A stretch of 64,000 nucleotides of DNA. Source: Bacteroides sp. (GTDB lineage Bacteria; Bacteroidota; Bacteroidia; Bacteroidales; Muribaculaceae). How positions within the stretch are numbered: position 1 is the stretch's first letter; every line of letters begins with the position of its first letter. This document shows, piece after piece, positions 34,601 to 42,792 of this stretch. Under the pieces are notes generated by a model, which had not been told where the DNA came from, searched no databases, and worked only from the letters and a program-made list of their open reading frames with translations. A program made the position numbers and the translations under genes. The DNA is taken from assembly GCA_014802325.1 (NCBI GenBank), contig JAAVCK010000005.1, positions 62,001-126,000 on the forward strand, written 5' to 3'.

Positions 34601-34618
34601 CGATGTATCGTTGTTCAT
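31610..34618 (-). CDS. 1002-residue single-pass membrane protein of the SrfB/SrfC-like operon
   Basis: A large protein with no signal peptide. The N-terminal 110 residues (WGCKGGYRIFCSNVVDV, then DSGAGAFIAITLFVPH) look like a compact alpha/beta domain. The segment with an aromatic strand, Asp-Ser-Gly-x-Gly and a FIAITLFVP strand is loosely reminiscent of the N-domain of GTPase-associated GAP1-type proteins, but I am not sure. Residues 230-690 are mainly beta-rich, ending with a possible FHA- or PEGA-like part (NCDKFYINGKQIADDKEYTLSKGENVVI). One membrane helix lies at about 699-722 (VIYGVLLAILFGVSGWLLF). A C-terminal region ends in a helical tail (about 870-1002). It lies 6 bp after the P-loop GTPase gene and is the best candidate for its direct partner. 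Confidence 0.75.
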   Translation of the reverse strand: MNNDTSYIKDIGLVIWGCKGGYRIFCSNVVDVNEKDISDTLKDIRSFVAVRRHGVDYYAVEFTAAYKVYTHYRSSNDSGAGAFIAITLFVPHSLMITNVREVLDEMLNRYFREYVNPLNGTPLPGKFDEIRPFQNMLDTLARVVPDRRMLRYSPSVQNNIPKVVKYDDPAIVDRYFDNPYHKEFFDCQEVMFFRRDLVDNRAAFDITFNREPEIIEKVSESVPMNRLFPFADEGVEILSLKVNGIDYTGRIDDVGLRHDDRLDIALRRRYFHDGQISGTVDELVKSGFLNRQGVDYRMVTPRMKPVRYYMWVQGKDCDTSLVAPCLRLSSKTEGVVDAVQMDGGWVFPLDGPKVTAEYVVGLFPNRFSNAKFPVGKCRPIEYIEAQRPLEVKAVALIPRIQLPKGASPEIEAEIYADNVTLETRVVEGQPLMVPPTAKMALRADDFKVKPVDGVYVFTPLSEQVGVMIQPAFNRVTTDARVAVRYEGKDYEIRSGVVKLPFGASKGSIELCCKTATGDVLVPMVLMPDGCLTLTGTVVSNRSPHAVQVKIGGNLKKVMPGALVAVGSVADVVFANQPDGDVYKLLCDNLPALRLYTIMPAAATVDDRRAGGTKSPDDVTVQFVNCDKFYINGKQIADDKEYTLSKGENVVIKTSKDNPVEQFKPADKAQTRGEFTMKHVGRNRYVITYIPSLVSRIFEALLSKTGMVIYGVLLAILFGVSGWLLFTKGGKEYAFSVDLTAGAPDTVASVTALDSLDRIMTSSGRTLLFLRTGPVAAVTGKERIVVNYGNEGIDTLCLDEVIKADTLSDLKNFLVSEKPMDLDRAVTLPATPAARFYAELTGRRSPVTDETKAEFVSRYADSRYVDSLQLILDRAEQAKLDEARRKAEADSTYEAVAAPYRKLIDRLKRMDCSMADVNKIEDYQAEHKNVIDKEIAVYAAKVSAYKKFFDPKESPCLHKNLFTPEQKAAAAYYDNYWQIHKKNDPKRDFNYAAGKLKEMGIKK

Positions 34619-34624
34619 TCTTAA

Positions 34625-36160
34625 TCAGAAAATACCGAAGCGCTTCACCGAGCGCGAGGGGGTGACGGTTTTGATGAAATTGATTATCTCGCGTGAGTCT
34701 GTGGGATTAAACTCAAATGTATTGCCTACATAGAAGTTGCCAAGCGAGAATGTAAGGAAATACAGGCGGTAATCATTGGCCTTGTTGCAGCCATACTGCT
34801 TGCATGTCATCTCCAGATCCTTGAGGAAAGCCCTGAAATTGGTGGTGAGATAGCGCTGAGCCTCGGCCATACGTTCGGCCACGGTGGCTTTACCCATAAG
34901 ATCGCTCTTGGTGAGGATAATAGCCACGGTCTCCACGCGGCTCATGGTGCAGCCTTCCTGCGGACGTGAGGGATTGGGGCCGTCGTAGCAGAGGGTGCGG
35001 AGAGCACTTTCGAGGGTGAGGAGCTGATCTTGCTCGGTACACTGCTGATTGATACCCTTGATGGTGGAATAATCGAGCACGAAGAAGAGCATCTTGCGGT
35101 TGTCGTTGCGGAGTATCGTCTCAGCTCCGAGCTGCTCCCAGACTCCGCGCATGGATGTGTCGGAGATACGGTTGGCGGCCGACTGGAAAGCCTCGCCGGC
35201 CATCTCTACGATCGAGAGATCGTTCTGGCGGCGGCCGTCGTTGATCTCTATCTGCATGAACGATACGGTATCGGTAGCCGTTCCCACCGGCGGCTTCTTG
35301 GTGCCTACCGAACGTATGAGTCCATTGTAGTAGGCCATGCAGGGGTCAATACCATCTACCATGTGGGGCACGTAGCGTCCGTTGCCGTCGAGACGGAGTT
35401 GGTAAAGCATACCGGCCAGGACCGAAGACTTACCCGAACGCGGCACACCGAGAAAAAAGACGTCGGTGCGGTCGCGCGGATAGTCGCCGAGCAGGTCTAT
35501 CTTGGTCTGCGGCATGGAAAACTCGGGCGACATCACATCGGTCTGCGTGAACGACTCGGGCACCACGCCGTTGTCTATCAGATCCTGATGGGTTATCGTC
35601 ATACCCTTGAGCAGAAAACGCGCTCCGATACCGCCCTGCGACTGGAGATAGTTGCGCACGTTGTCGTCGCCGAGATCCACACCGTTGTAGAAATTGCGCA
35701 TATCATCCGCACGGTATTTCCACGGCGACTCCTTCATGTCGGCAAACAGTTCGGCCTTCAGCTCCACGAGTTCGGCCTCAAGCATGTCGATATTCATCTT
35801 GGCGTCAAACGAATGTGCGCCCTGCGGATAGCGGTTGAGATACGTGCGGTAGCTCTGAGGCGTATTTCGGCTCTCGGCCCATCGCCACGTCTCGTCATCC
35901 TCAAGTTGGGCGCGGGCCATGTCGGCCTCGCCCACGAAAAATCCGTCGGGATACTTGGCAAGATAGTCGTCGATACCCTGACGCGACTGTCGGGCCATGG
36001 CCCATATGTCTTTTTCGGCAAGGAACTTGCGTATCTGATCCTGCACCAGATAGTTTACACCGATCTGGCGGAGCTCGTCAAAGGTGACTTCGCCGGAGTT
36101 GATAAATCCTATCAGGTCGGTGATGGAGTATAGTGATATATTATTGGGATCGAATGGCAT
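34625..36160 (-). CDS. P-loop GTPase-like protein of the SrfB/SrfC-like operon
   Basis: A 511-residue soluble protein. The first 140 residues contain helical repeats of the YLAKYPDGFF / YLNRYPQGAHSFDAKMNI type, a short repeat often seen next to signalling or caspase-like domains in bacteria. From about 230 a GTPase-like domain begins: G1 GVPRSGKS (238-245), a G3-like segment with Glu in place of the usual Asp (SIVEMAGEAF, Glu319-Gly322), and G4 TKSD (417-420), the guanine-specificity motif. It is probably a TRAFAC-class GTPase. It follows the four-helix membrane protein gene by 42 bp and precedes the 1002-residue gene by 6 bp. Confidence 0.82.
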   Translation of the reverse strand: MPFDPNNISLYSITDLIGFINSGEVTFDELRQIGVNYLVQDQIRKFLAEKDIWAMARQSRQGIDDYLAKYPDGFFVGEADMARAQLEDDETWRWAESRNTPQSYRTYLNRYPQGAHSFDAKMNIDMLEAELVELKAELFADMKESPWKYRADDMRNFYNGVDLGDDNVRNYLQSQGGIGARFLLKGMTITHQDLIDNGVVPESFTQTDVMSPEFSMPQTKIDLLGDYPRDRTDVFFLGVPRSGKSSVLAGMLYQLRLDGNGRYVPHMVDGIDPCMAYYNGLIRSVGTKKPPVGTATDTVSFMQIEINDGRRQNDLSIVEMAGEAFQSAANRISDTSMRGVWEQLGAETILRNDNRKMLFFVLDYSTIKGINQQCTEQDQLLTLESALRTLCYDGPNPSRPQEGCTMSRVETVAIILTKSDLMGKATVAERMAEAQRYLTTNFRAFLKDLEMTCKQYGCNKANDYRLYFLTFSLGNFYVGNTFEFNPTDSREIINFIKTVTPSRSVKRFGIF

Positions 36161-36202
36161 GACTGTATTGATTCTATGATATTAGATTTGAGATATAGGC
36201 CA

Positions 36203-37072
36203 TCACAGATTGAGCGTATTGACACTCTCGTTCTGATAGCGGCGTCCGCCCATAGTGGTATCGGGGCGGCAGAGGAAATACACCAGTAGCATCATGAGCT
36301 GGAGTACTATTATCACGAGCACCGACCAGAAGCTGAATCCTATGTGGCTCAGATTGTCGTAGACCTCGAAATCATTGTGCACCGAGCGCGGATGATAGAG
36401 TTCGCCGTCGGAGAGTGAGACTCCGAAAGCCGACAGGTCGCGTGACTTGCGGGTAAGATAGTCTTCCCACATCTCCTTGTTATCGGCCAGATAGCGGAGA
36501 TTAAATGCAATGTCCCACCACACAGGGCCGGCAATATTATCGCGCACGATATTGAGATTCTCGCTTATCTGATTGGCGCGCTGAGCATACTCTGAATCAA
36601 GGAAATATTCAGGCACCTCGTTGACACGTGTCTCAAGCGTAGAGCCTGTCACGCCGCGGCCTTCGAGCACGGTGCGGTAATCGGCCTTGAAATTCAGCAC
36701 CCATTCGCTGAAGCTGCCGGCATCGTCGCCGTAAGCGGTGAGCAATTCCGATGCCTGAGCGTCGGCCTCGGAGCGTATCTCGTCCTTCACCTTACTCTCC
36801 ACATATATATATTGATTGACATACACACACGACGCCACACTGGCTATGGCATAGACGGCTATGGCAGCCTTGGCGGTGTTGCCCGACACATTGTCGCGCT
36901 TGCCGCTCTTGAGCAACATCAGCATGATACATCCGCCCAGCACCGCAAACAGCAGCACTCCAAGCACTATGCTTGCGGCTATATTGTCTATTACAAAGTT
37001 GAGGCCTACCATGAAGGCAAACGACCAGATTAGTGTTCCGATGCCACTGAGGGCGTAAAGAAAATATTTCAT
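36203..37072 (-). CDS. four-helix inner-membrane protein of the SrfB/SrfC-like operon
   Basis: A 289-residue protein with four hydrophobic segments: residues about 5-30 (YALSGIGTLIWSFAFMVGLNF), 33-53 (AASIVLGVLLFAVLGGCIML), 67-85 (AKAAIAVYAIASVASCVYV) and about 248-270 (FSFWSVLVIIVLQLMMLLVYFL). A soluble helical domain of about 160 residues lies between the third and fourth, which by the positive-inside pattern should be periplasmic. No known family recognised. It has its own -7 promoter element 28 bp upstream, so it may head a second transcription unit that runs to 26141. Confidence 0.78.
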   Translation of the reverse strand: MKYFLYALSGIGTLIWSFAFMVGLNFVIDNIAASIVLGVLLFAVLGGCIMLMLLKSGKRDNVSGNTAKAAIAVYAIASVASCVYVNQYIYVESKVKDEIRSEADAQASELLTAYGDDAGSFSEWVLNFKADYRTVLEGRGVTGSTLETRVNEVPEYFLDSEYAQRANQISENLNIVRDNIAGPVWWDIAFNLRYLADNKEMWEDYLTRKSRDLSAFGVSLSDGELYHPRSVHNDFEVYDNLSHIGFSFWSVLVIIVLQLMMLLVYFLCRPDTTMGGRRYQNESVNTLNL

Positions 37073-37099
37073 CTTGGTTTGTTATGGAGTTTCTGAGTG

Positions 37100-37107
37100 C
37101 AAAGTTA
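37100..37107 (-). promoter_or_regulatory. internal promoter element within the SrfB/SrfC-like operon
   Basis: TAACTTTG on the minus strand, in the 50-bp gap between the subtilisin gene and the four-helix membrane protein gene. Transcription from about 37093 would run through the last eight genes. No clear -33 element is seen. Confidence 0.5.
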
Positions 37108-37122
37108 CTCTGAAAGTTTAGA

Positions 37123-39711
37123 CTAACGTATACGCACAAGGTTAAATCTTATTTTTCGATATTTTTCTTTCTGACTCATGGCCACGCCCACGGCCACACG
37201 GTTGCGGTCGGGCACGAGAGTGAAATCGTAGGGATAATACGCCCCACCCGGGCCGCTGCACCCCTCGGGCTGGTGCATATCTACCTTATCGTCGTGCACG
37301 GCCACGTCAAGCGCTCCGGTATATCGCTTGCCGTCGGGCTCCACGAGTTCGAGCACTCCACGTGGCGAGCCGTCGAATGTGAAGTAGAGCACCACATCCT
37401 CGCGGTCGTTGTTGACAAGCGGCGTAGTGCTTTTCCACGTGCCGCGCAGATCGGCCACAGTGGCGCCCTCGGGTATCTCAAGAGTGTCGACCGACTCTAT
37501 ACAGCCGGGATAATCGCGGCGCAGGCGCTCTATCTCGTCGCGGAGTTCGATATAGCGGCGGAGTATGGTCTCGCAGTCGGCCGACGGAGAGTCCTTTTCG
37601 CCCGGCGAGGTCACCGGCCCGCTCACCACGTCGGCTCCGGGCTGCGACGGTGCCGCATCAGGACCTTTCTCCTTTACAAGCTCTGCGGCGCGCCCGAAGT
37701 TGAGTATCGGGCCAATATCGTCGGTCACGGGTATACCTGTCGAGCGCATTATGTCGGCTACCTGAGGTGTGGAGAGCGAGGGCTGCATACTTTTAAGTAG
37801 CGCCACACCTCCGGCCACTATGGGCGAGGCCATCGAGGTGCCTTCGAGATATTCGTATTTTCCGCCGGGCACGGCATTGTATATGTCCACACCGGGAGCG
37901 GATATGGTGGAGCGGCGTCCGTAGTTGGAGAAGGATGCTTTGGATTTATCGGGCGTCACTGCCGACACATTGATTGTATACCCTGAGCGTTGCATGGGGT
38001 CAAGTCCTATTATGAGATTCTGATTACCGCCGGCAAGTACGAAGGTGACTCCTTCACGCTCGGCCATCTCAAATATTTTAGTCCACACATGCTCTTCTTC
38101 GAGAAACTGATTGCGCACTATCTCTTCCTGAAGCGCCGGGGGAGCAAACTGAAGCATGTTGCTGAATTCCATACCGAGCGACATGTTGACCACCTTGGCC
38201 CCGCTCTTTATGGCATAGAGCGCACCGTCGATCACCGCCGACGTGGGCATCAGACCGTTGCGGTCGCCTACCTGTATGAGCACCAGGTCACATCCCGGAG
38301 CAATACCCGACGAGCCTTCGCCGTTGTCGGCCGCCCCGGCAGCCGTGGCTGCCACGTGCATTCCGTGGCCTCCGGGTTGGGGAAATATATCGCGGTTATG
38401 ATATACGGCATTGTATACATCGGCCACCTTACCCTTTATCTCGGGATGGTCGAGGTCAAACCCGTCGTCGATCACGGCGATCCTGATATTCTTGTCGCCT
38501 CGGGTCACATCCCACGCATCATACACCTCCGTCATATCGAAATACCAGCGCTTGCGCGGATCAGAAAAAGCCGGGTCGGAGGGTACGGCCGACGTGCCGA
38601 AAAGAGTCTCGGGTAGCACCAATAGCTCCCACGACGGAAACTCTGAGGGCAACCGGTCTATCATATCCTGACGCTCTTCGGCCGGGAGTATCAGCACCAG
38701 ACGCGGTATCAGCGTGTCGGGATTGGCAAACTGATAGCGATTTTTGTCGGGATACCTGGAGCGGAACTCGCGCACGAATTCATTGACCGAGCCGCCTTCG
38801 GTGATCACGAGTATCAGACGGTTGGCCACCACGCGGGTCATGGAGTCGGGACTTTCCACCACATCGCGTGCCGGATCTATATCGGGCGGGAGCGCTACTA
38901 TTTCATGGTCGAAAGGTTCGCCCCCCTCTTCGGAGCAACTATTGAGCAACTTGCACAGCAGCCATATGAGCAGAACTGCGGCCAGGGCAATCAATATCCA
39001 TTTCAGCCAATTTCTGCGCTTGCGGTTTGCGCCTTGCGGAGCCGCCGGCGGAATTAAGGGAGGTACCGGAGGCGCAGGCGGAGTGACCGGAGGCTCTGCG
39101 GGCGGAGTTACGGGCGGTACTGCCGCAGAGTCTCGTGTATCTTTATGAGTCGCTGACTCAGGGGAAAGCGCCGGCTCTGCGGTCGACTCCGGATCATCAT
39201 GCTTCACCGCATCAGCAGGACGGCCCACCACCTTCTCCGGCTCCACATCCACGCCTAAAGGCATGCGGCTGTAGTCGCTGACATTGCGCGGGTGCATACC
39301 CCACTCGGTGATAACCACCTTTCCGTCGCCGCAATATACGGTGTCGGGCGAGTGATAGGTCACTGCTTCGGCAAGCACTTCGCGGGTCTCGTCATCGGCA
39401 CTGTCAACGGCATGTCCGAGCCTGGTCATCGTATCGGCAAGAATGCTTTCGTAGCGCTCACGCTCGTCGCCCACGAGCTGAGCGAGCGGTCGGGCCGGGC
39501 TGCTGAACTGATCCGTGCCCCATATTATCTGCTCTTTACCCGGCTGACCGGTGACCTGCGGCATGGCAAGCACGTGAGTGCAGGCCGCGTCGAGCCCCTT
39601 CAGGCGGTGAGCTATGAGCGAACTCACGCGGCTGTGCTGCATCACTACCGGCTGCTGGCCTGCATAGTGGTGCGTGAACGCGTTATAATCGCTTTGATTG
39701 AGATACTGCAT
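37123..39711 (-). CDS. membrane-anchored subtilisin (S8) protease of the SrfB/SrfC-like operon
   Basis: An 862-residue protein with an unusual layout. Residues 1-190 form a soluble, presumably cytoplasmic domain (MQYLNQSDYNAFTHHYAG start, HVLAMPQVTGQPGKEQIIWG), then comes a Pro-rich linker and one membrane helix (about 235-257, WLKWILIALAAVLLIWLLC). The periplasmic part has an inhibitor-like prodomain and a complete S8 catalytic triad: Asp415 in VIDDGFD, His449 in GHGMHVAA and Ser626 in GTSMASP, with the oxyanion asparagine in AGGNQN. A C-terminal coiled segment and beta domain follow. The cytoplasmic domain could take input from the SrfB/SrfC-like NTPases encoded just upstream (6-bp gap). 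Confidence 0.88.
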   Translation of the reverse strand: MQYLNQSDYNAFTHHYAGQQPVVMQHSRVSSLIAHRLKGLDAACTHVLAMPQVTGQPGKEQIIWGTDQFSSPARPLAQLVGDERERYESILADTMTRLGHAVDSADDETREVLAEAVTYHSPDTVYCGDGKVVITEWGMHPRNVSDYSRMPLGVDVEPEKVVGRPADAVKHDDPESTAEPALSPESATHKDTRDSAAVPPVTPPAEPPVTPPAPPVPPLIPPAAPQGANRKRRNWLKWILIALAAVLLIWLLCKLLNSCSEEGGEPFDHEIVALPPDIDPARDVVESPDSMTRVVANRLILVITEGGSVNEFVREFRSRYPDKNRYQFANPDTLIPRLVLILPAEERQDMIDRLPSEFPSWELLVLPETLFGTSAVPSDPAFSDPRKRWYFDMTEVYDAWDVTRGDKNIRIAVIDDGFDLDHPEIKGKVADVYNAVYHNRDIFPQPGGHGMHVAATAAGAADNGEGSSGIAPGCDLVLIQVGDRNGLMPTSAVIDGALYAIKSGAKVVNMSLGMEFSNMLQFAPPALQEEIVRNQFLEEEHVWTKIFEMAEREGVTFVLAGGNQNLIIGLDPMQRSGYTINVSAVTPDKSKASFSNYGRRSTISAPGVDIYNAVPGGKYEYLEGTSMASPIVAGGVALLKSMQPSLSTPQVADIMRSTGIPVTDDIGPILNFGRAAELVKEKGPDAAPSQPGADVVSGPVTSPGEKDSPSADCETILRRYIELRDEIERLRRDYPGCIESVDTLEIPEGATVADLRGTWKSTTPLVNNDREDVVLYFTFDGSPRGVLELVEPDGKRYTGALDVAVHDDKVDMHQPEGCSGPGGAYYPYDFTLVPDRNRVAVGVAMSQKEKYRKIRFNLVRIR

Positions 39712-39717
39712 GCTACA

Positions 39718-42700
39718 TCAGATTTCAGGAGACAGAGTGGAGAGTGAGTCAAGACCGTGATCGGGTCGAAGCAGCGGCTTTATGTCGGGCTGGTCTACGA
39801 TAAACTTCGTCAGCACCCGGCGCAACTCATTATTCATCGCCACGTCGTACTTAGGTATTCCGCATGTGGCAAGGAAAGCTATCTTCATCATATCGGTCCA
39901 CTCGCGAAATGAATGGTAGGCGCTGAAATATGACAGTTTTTCAGTGTCGACGGGTACGTTGTTGAGCAGTGAGTCCACATTGTCAAACACATCGAACACA
40001 TCGCCGAGTCCGGCACGCACTTTCTCGCCGTCAAATTCCACATCGTCCTTATATCCTGCCCCCACATTGACGTCAAAACCGTTGTGACTCACGGTGTCGC
40101 GCACGTCGGCCCAAAGCTCTTCCTCGAAGTAAGCCGTGCCTATGGTGTTGATAAATTTATTGAGCATCTCGGCGCATATATCGGCCAGCATCTCGGTCAT
40201 ATCGTCGAGATTTTCGCGAGCGGTGACGTATGGAGCCAGTCGCGCAGTGATGCGCTCGGTCATCTTCAGTTTGTCGGTATAGAGCACACGTATGTTAGCG
40301 AGCAACGTGTCAAGCGCCTTCTCGTTCATGCCGCGGTCTATAAATTCACGGAAATGATCGACCGTAAGATAGGTCTCCATCCAATATTTCTCAACGGCGT
40401 CGACTATAATGCGGGCCAGATTGCGCACCGCCGGAGGATTGATTATATCCTTCATGGTGAGCTTCATGTCGGTCAGATAGGCATCGAGTTCGTCGTCAGA
40501 TGCGAAGTGGTATGTCTCACGCATGCGGCGGCGGTTTTCTGCCTCGTTAGCTGCCGCATCGACGGGCACTTTGTTGCCACGCTCATCGGTGATATACGGC
40601 GGTATGATACCGGCACGGTTGCGTATGGCGAAGAGTGTTGACAGGTCGGTATCCTCAAGCACCTTTACTGAATTTACGGTAGTGAGGATAGTATCGTTGA
40701 TCTCGTCCTCGTGCACCAGGAGCGAGTTGATGAAATCGGAGAAGAAATATTTGTCTTTGCCGAACAGGGCGTCAAACACCAGTTCGATGCGTCCGGCACC
40801 TTCGAGAGCCCGGCGAAGTTCGTCGTCGGAGTTATCGTCGTGGAAATGCTTCTTGAGAGCAGCACACAGAGCACCGATGGCCTGGTCAGAGATCCGGGCG
40901 AAAGTGCGCTCACGCGATGCGCTCATCTTGCGACCCGAACGGGTGAGATTGTCAATGATCCACTTGGAGCCGTCCTTGCCGGGCGATACGGCCTCGTCCC
41001 ACGAGTGACCGGGGTCAGCGAAGTGTGTGCGGATATAGTCGTTGGATACGAATGTATCGCGCAGACGGTCAAAAAACTCGCGGTAATCTTCGCTCACACA
41101 TATCTCACCCTGGAGTTTTCCGTCGGGTGTGCGTGTCAGCAGCCAGTCGCCGTTGGCGTCTTTGGTCATATATCCGTCATACAGGCCGTCGAGACAGGAG
41201 TACTCAAACGAGCGCAGCATGTAGAAGTTTTTAAATGCCTGACCGGGAGTCCACTCGTTTTCCCACGGATTCTTTATCGATGCCGACATCACGTTTGACA
41301 GTATGCCGAATCGCTTGGTCCAGCGGTTGCGCTTCTCCTGCTCGCGCTGCTCCGCACTGCCCTTGGAGTCAACATCGCGACGCTTGAGTTCGATATTGAA
41401 CTTGGTGCCGATGATGAAGAGCGGCGATACTTCGGCTGTGGCCAGAAAGTCAGCACGTTCGGCGGGTGTCTTGCCTACGGTCTTCTCCACCCAGCTGGTG
41501 AGCAACGTGGGGAGAGTGTTCACCTCATTCTGCGTATCGTCGTGGCAGAAAAGGAGGTTGGTGATCAGATACTGCTGCGAATATTTATTGAACAGATACG
41601 CCACCTTGCCGCGGATAAGCATGAGCGAGGCATCGCGGCGCGTAATGTCGGCCTCGGAGTTTTTCTGACGCGAGCGCGCCCCGGGAAAGTCGAGTATATC
41701 GAGGTCTTTCAGAAACGGTTTCTCGGCATATAGCCGTTCCGTCTGGGCCGGATTTGTGGGATCGGTGATAGTGAAGTCCACCTCCATAGCCAGAGCGCAG
41801 AACACGGCCTTCTCAATATCCGTCACTTCGCGGCCACCGTCGGTCATCACATCCATCAGAGGCTCGGTGGCCTTTTCTATCATCACTTTTCCGCCCTTTT
41901 CATCGTCGAGTTCGTCGATGCCGAACAGCTCGTAGATGCGGTCGACATGGAGTATCGTGCCGGTGAATTTATTCACCGCCGCGAGTTTGATATAGACGGT
42001 GCGACTGAAATCGAGGCGCTGCAGCGTGGCCACGAGCTTATTGAATACCTCGGTGATAATCGGATTGCGGTTCCAGAGATATGAGAACACATCGGCCCAG
42101 CAGTCTACCGGAACGGATTGTATCACCTCGGCCAACGTCTCAAAATAGTTCTGCCTGATAAGCGCATCCTGAAAGTCGGGGCGCTGCTCCATGAGTCCGA
42201 GAGTGAAATACTCGCGCAACTCATATATATCGTCCTCGGTCACAATGGTCTGCATCGTAGGGCGGTCACCGTAAGTGTGGAGCAGACGTCTGACCTCGGC
42301 GGCTATCTCCTCCTCGCGGGGCACGTTGTGGTCCTTCACGTCGTTGAAATACGTGTCGGCCAATACGAGCACCACGTCGACCGCCGACAGCATCACTGCC
42401 TTGACCGGATAGCGGGGATCTTTCCACACCTGCCGGGTGGTGAAGCGTGATATGAGCGATGTGGCTTCCTTACCGTTGCCCGTGGGATTGATATATTCGA
42501 TAAATCCTGTGGGAGTGCCCTCAGCATCGTAGATGGTGAGGGGATTGGTATCCGACGTGAGCAGACAGTCCACCATGTACGACTTGCCCACCTGCGACTT
42601 GCCGAAGATGGCAGCGGCCGGATTGACCGACGCGGCGTAGCGTATGCGGCGCAGGTCTATTCGGTTGGTGATAAGATCGCTACGCAGCGAGCGCAGATCG

Positions 42701-42792
42701 CTGCCCTTAAGATATGCTTTACCCCAGTCAAGACCGGCGCTGTTGGCGCTGAGCTGGGCATCGATATATTTGTTTTCCATTATGTCAGTCAT
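39718..42792 (-). CDS. SrfC-like P-loop protein
   Basis: A 1024-residue soluble protein resembling the SrfC family of putative virulence factors. An N-terminal P-loop reads FGKSQVGKS (Gly64-Ser71). The G3-like segment LDILDFPGARSR has Asp368. LFIIGTKFN further on could serve as a nucleotide-base motif. The remaining two thirds are helical, with many charged residues. SrfC proteins are known from Salmonella srfABC and insect pathogens, usually next to SrfB, as here (8-bp overlap with the SrfB-like gene). The biochemistry of the family is poorly defined; a dynamin- or septin-like mechanical role is only a guess. Confidence 0.7.
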   Translation of the reverse strand: MTDIMENKYIDAQLSANSAGLDWGKAYLKGSDLRSLRSDLITNRIDLRRIRYAASVNPAAAIFGKSQVGKSYMVDCLLTSDTNPLTIYDAEGTPTGFIEYINPTGNGKEATSLISRFTTRQVWKDPRYPVKAVMLSAVDVVLVLADTYFNDVKDHNVPREEEIAAEVRRLLHTYGDRPTMQTIVTEDDIYELREYFTLGLMEQRPDFQDALIRQNYFETLAEVIQSVPVDCWADVFSYLWNRNPIITEVFNKLVATLQRLDFSRTVYIKLAAVNKFTGTILHVDRIYELFGIDELDDEKGGKVMIEKATEPLMDVMTDGGREVTDIEKAVFCALAMEVDFTITDPTNPAQTERLYAEKPFLKDLDILDFPGARSRQKNSEADITRRDASLMLIRGKVAYLFNKYSQQYLITNLLFCHDDTQNEVNTLPTLLTSWVEKTVGKTPAERADFLATAEVSPLFIIGTKFNIELKRRDVDSKGSAEQREQEKRNRWTKRFGILSNVMSASIKNPWENEWTPGQAFKNFYMLRSFEYSCLDGLYDGYMTKDANGDWLLTRTPDGKLQGEICVSEDYREFFDRLRDTFVSNDYIRTHFADPGHSWDEAVSPGKDGSKWIIDNLTRSGRKMSASRERTFARISDQAIGALCAALKKHFHDDNSDDELRRALEGAGRIELVFDALFGKDKYFFSDFINSLLVHEDEINDTILTTVNSVKVLEDTDLSTLFAIRNRAGIIPPYITDERGNKVPVDAAANEAENRRRMRETYHFASDDELDAYLTDMKLTMKDIINPPAVRNLARIIVDAVEKYWMETYLTVDHFREFIDRGMNEKALDTLLANIRVLYTDKLKMTERITARLAPYVTARENLDDMTEMLADICAEMLNKFINTIGTAYFEEELWADVRDTVSHNGFDVNVGAGYKDDVEFDGEKVRAGLGDVFDVFDNVDSLLNNVPVDTEKLSYFSAYHSFREWTDMMKIAFLATCGIPKYDVAMNNELRRVLTKFIVDQPDIKPLLRPDHGLDSLSTLSPEI

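Noticed and set aside
35030-36133. 367-codon open frame antisense to the P-loop GTPase gene
   Set aside because: Same reason; the GTPase motifs on the other strand are decisive.
36161-36202. ATATTAGATTTGAG resembling the small-RNA block
   Set aside because: Only a partial match in one short stretch, without GGTAA, AAGATT or a terminator.
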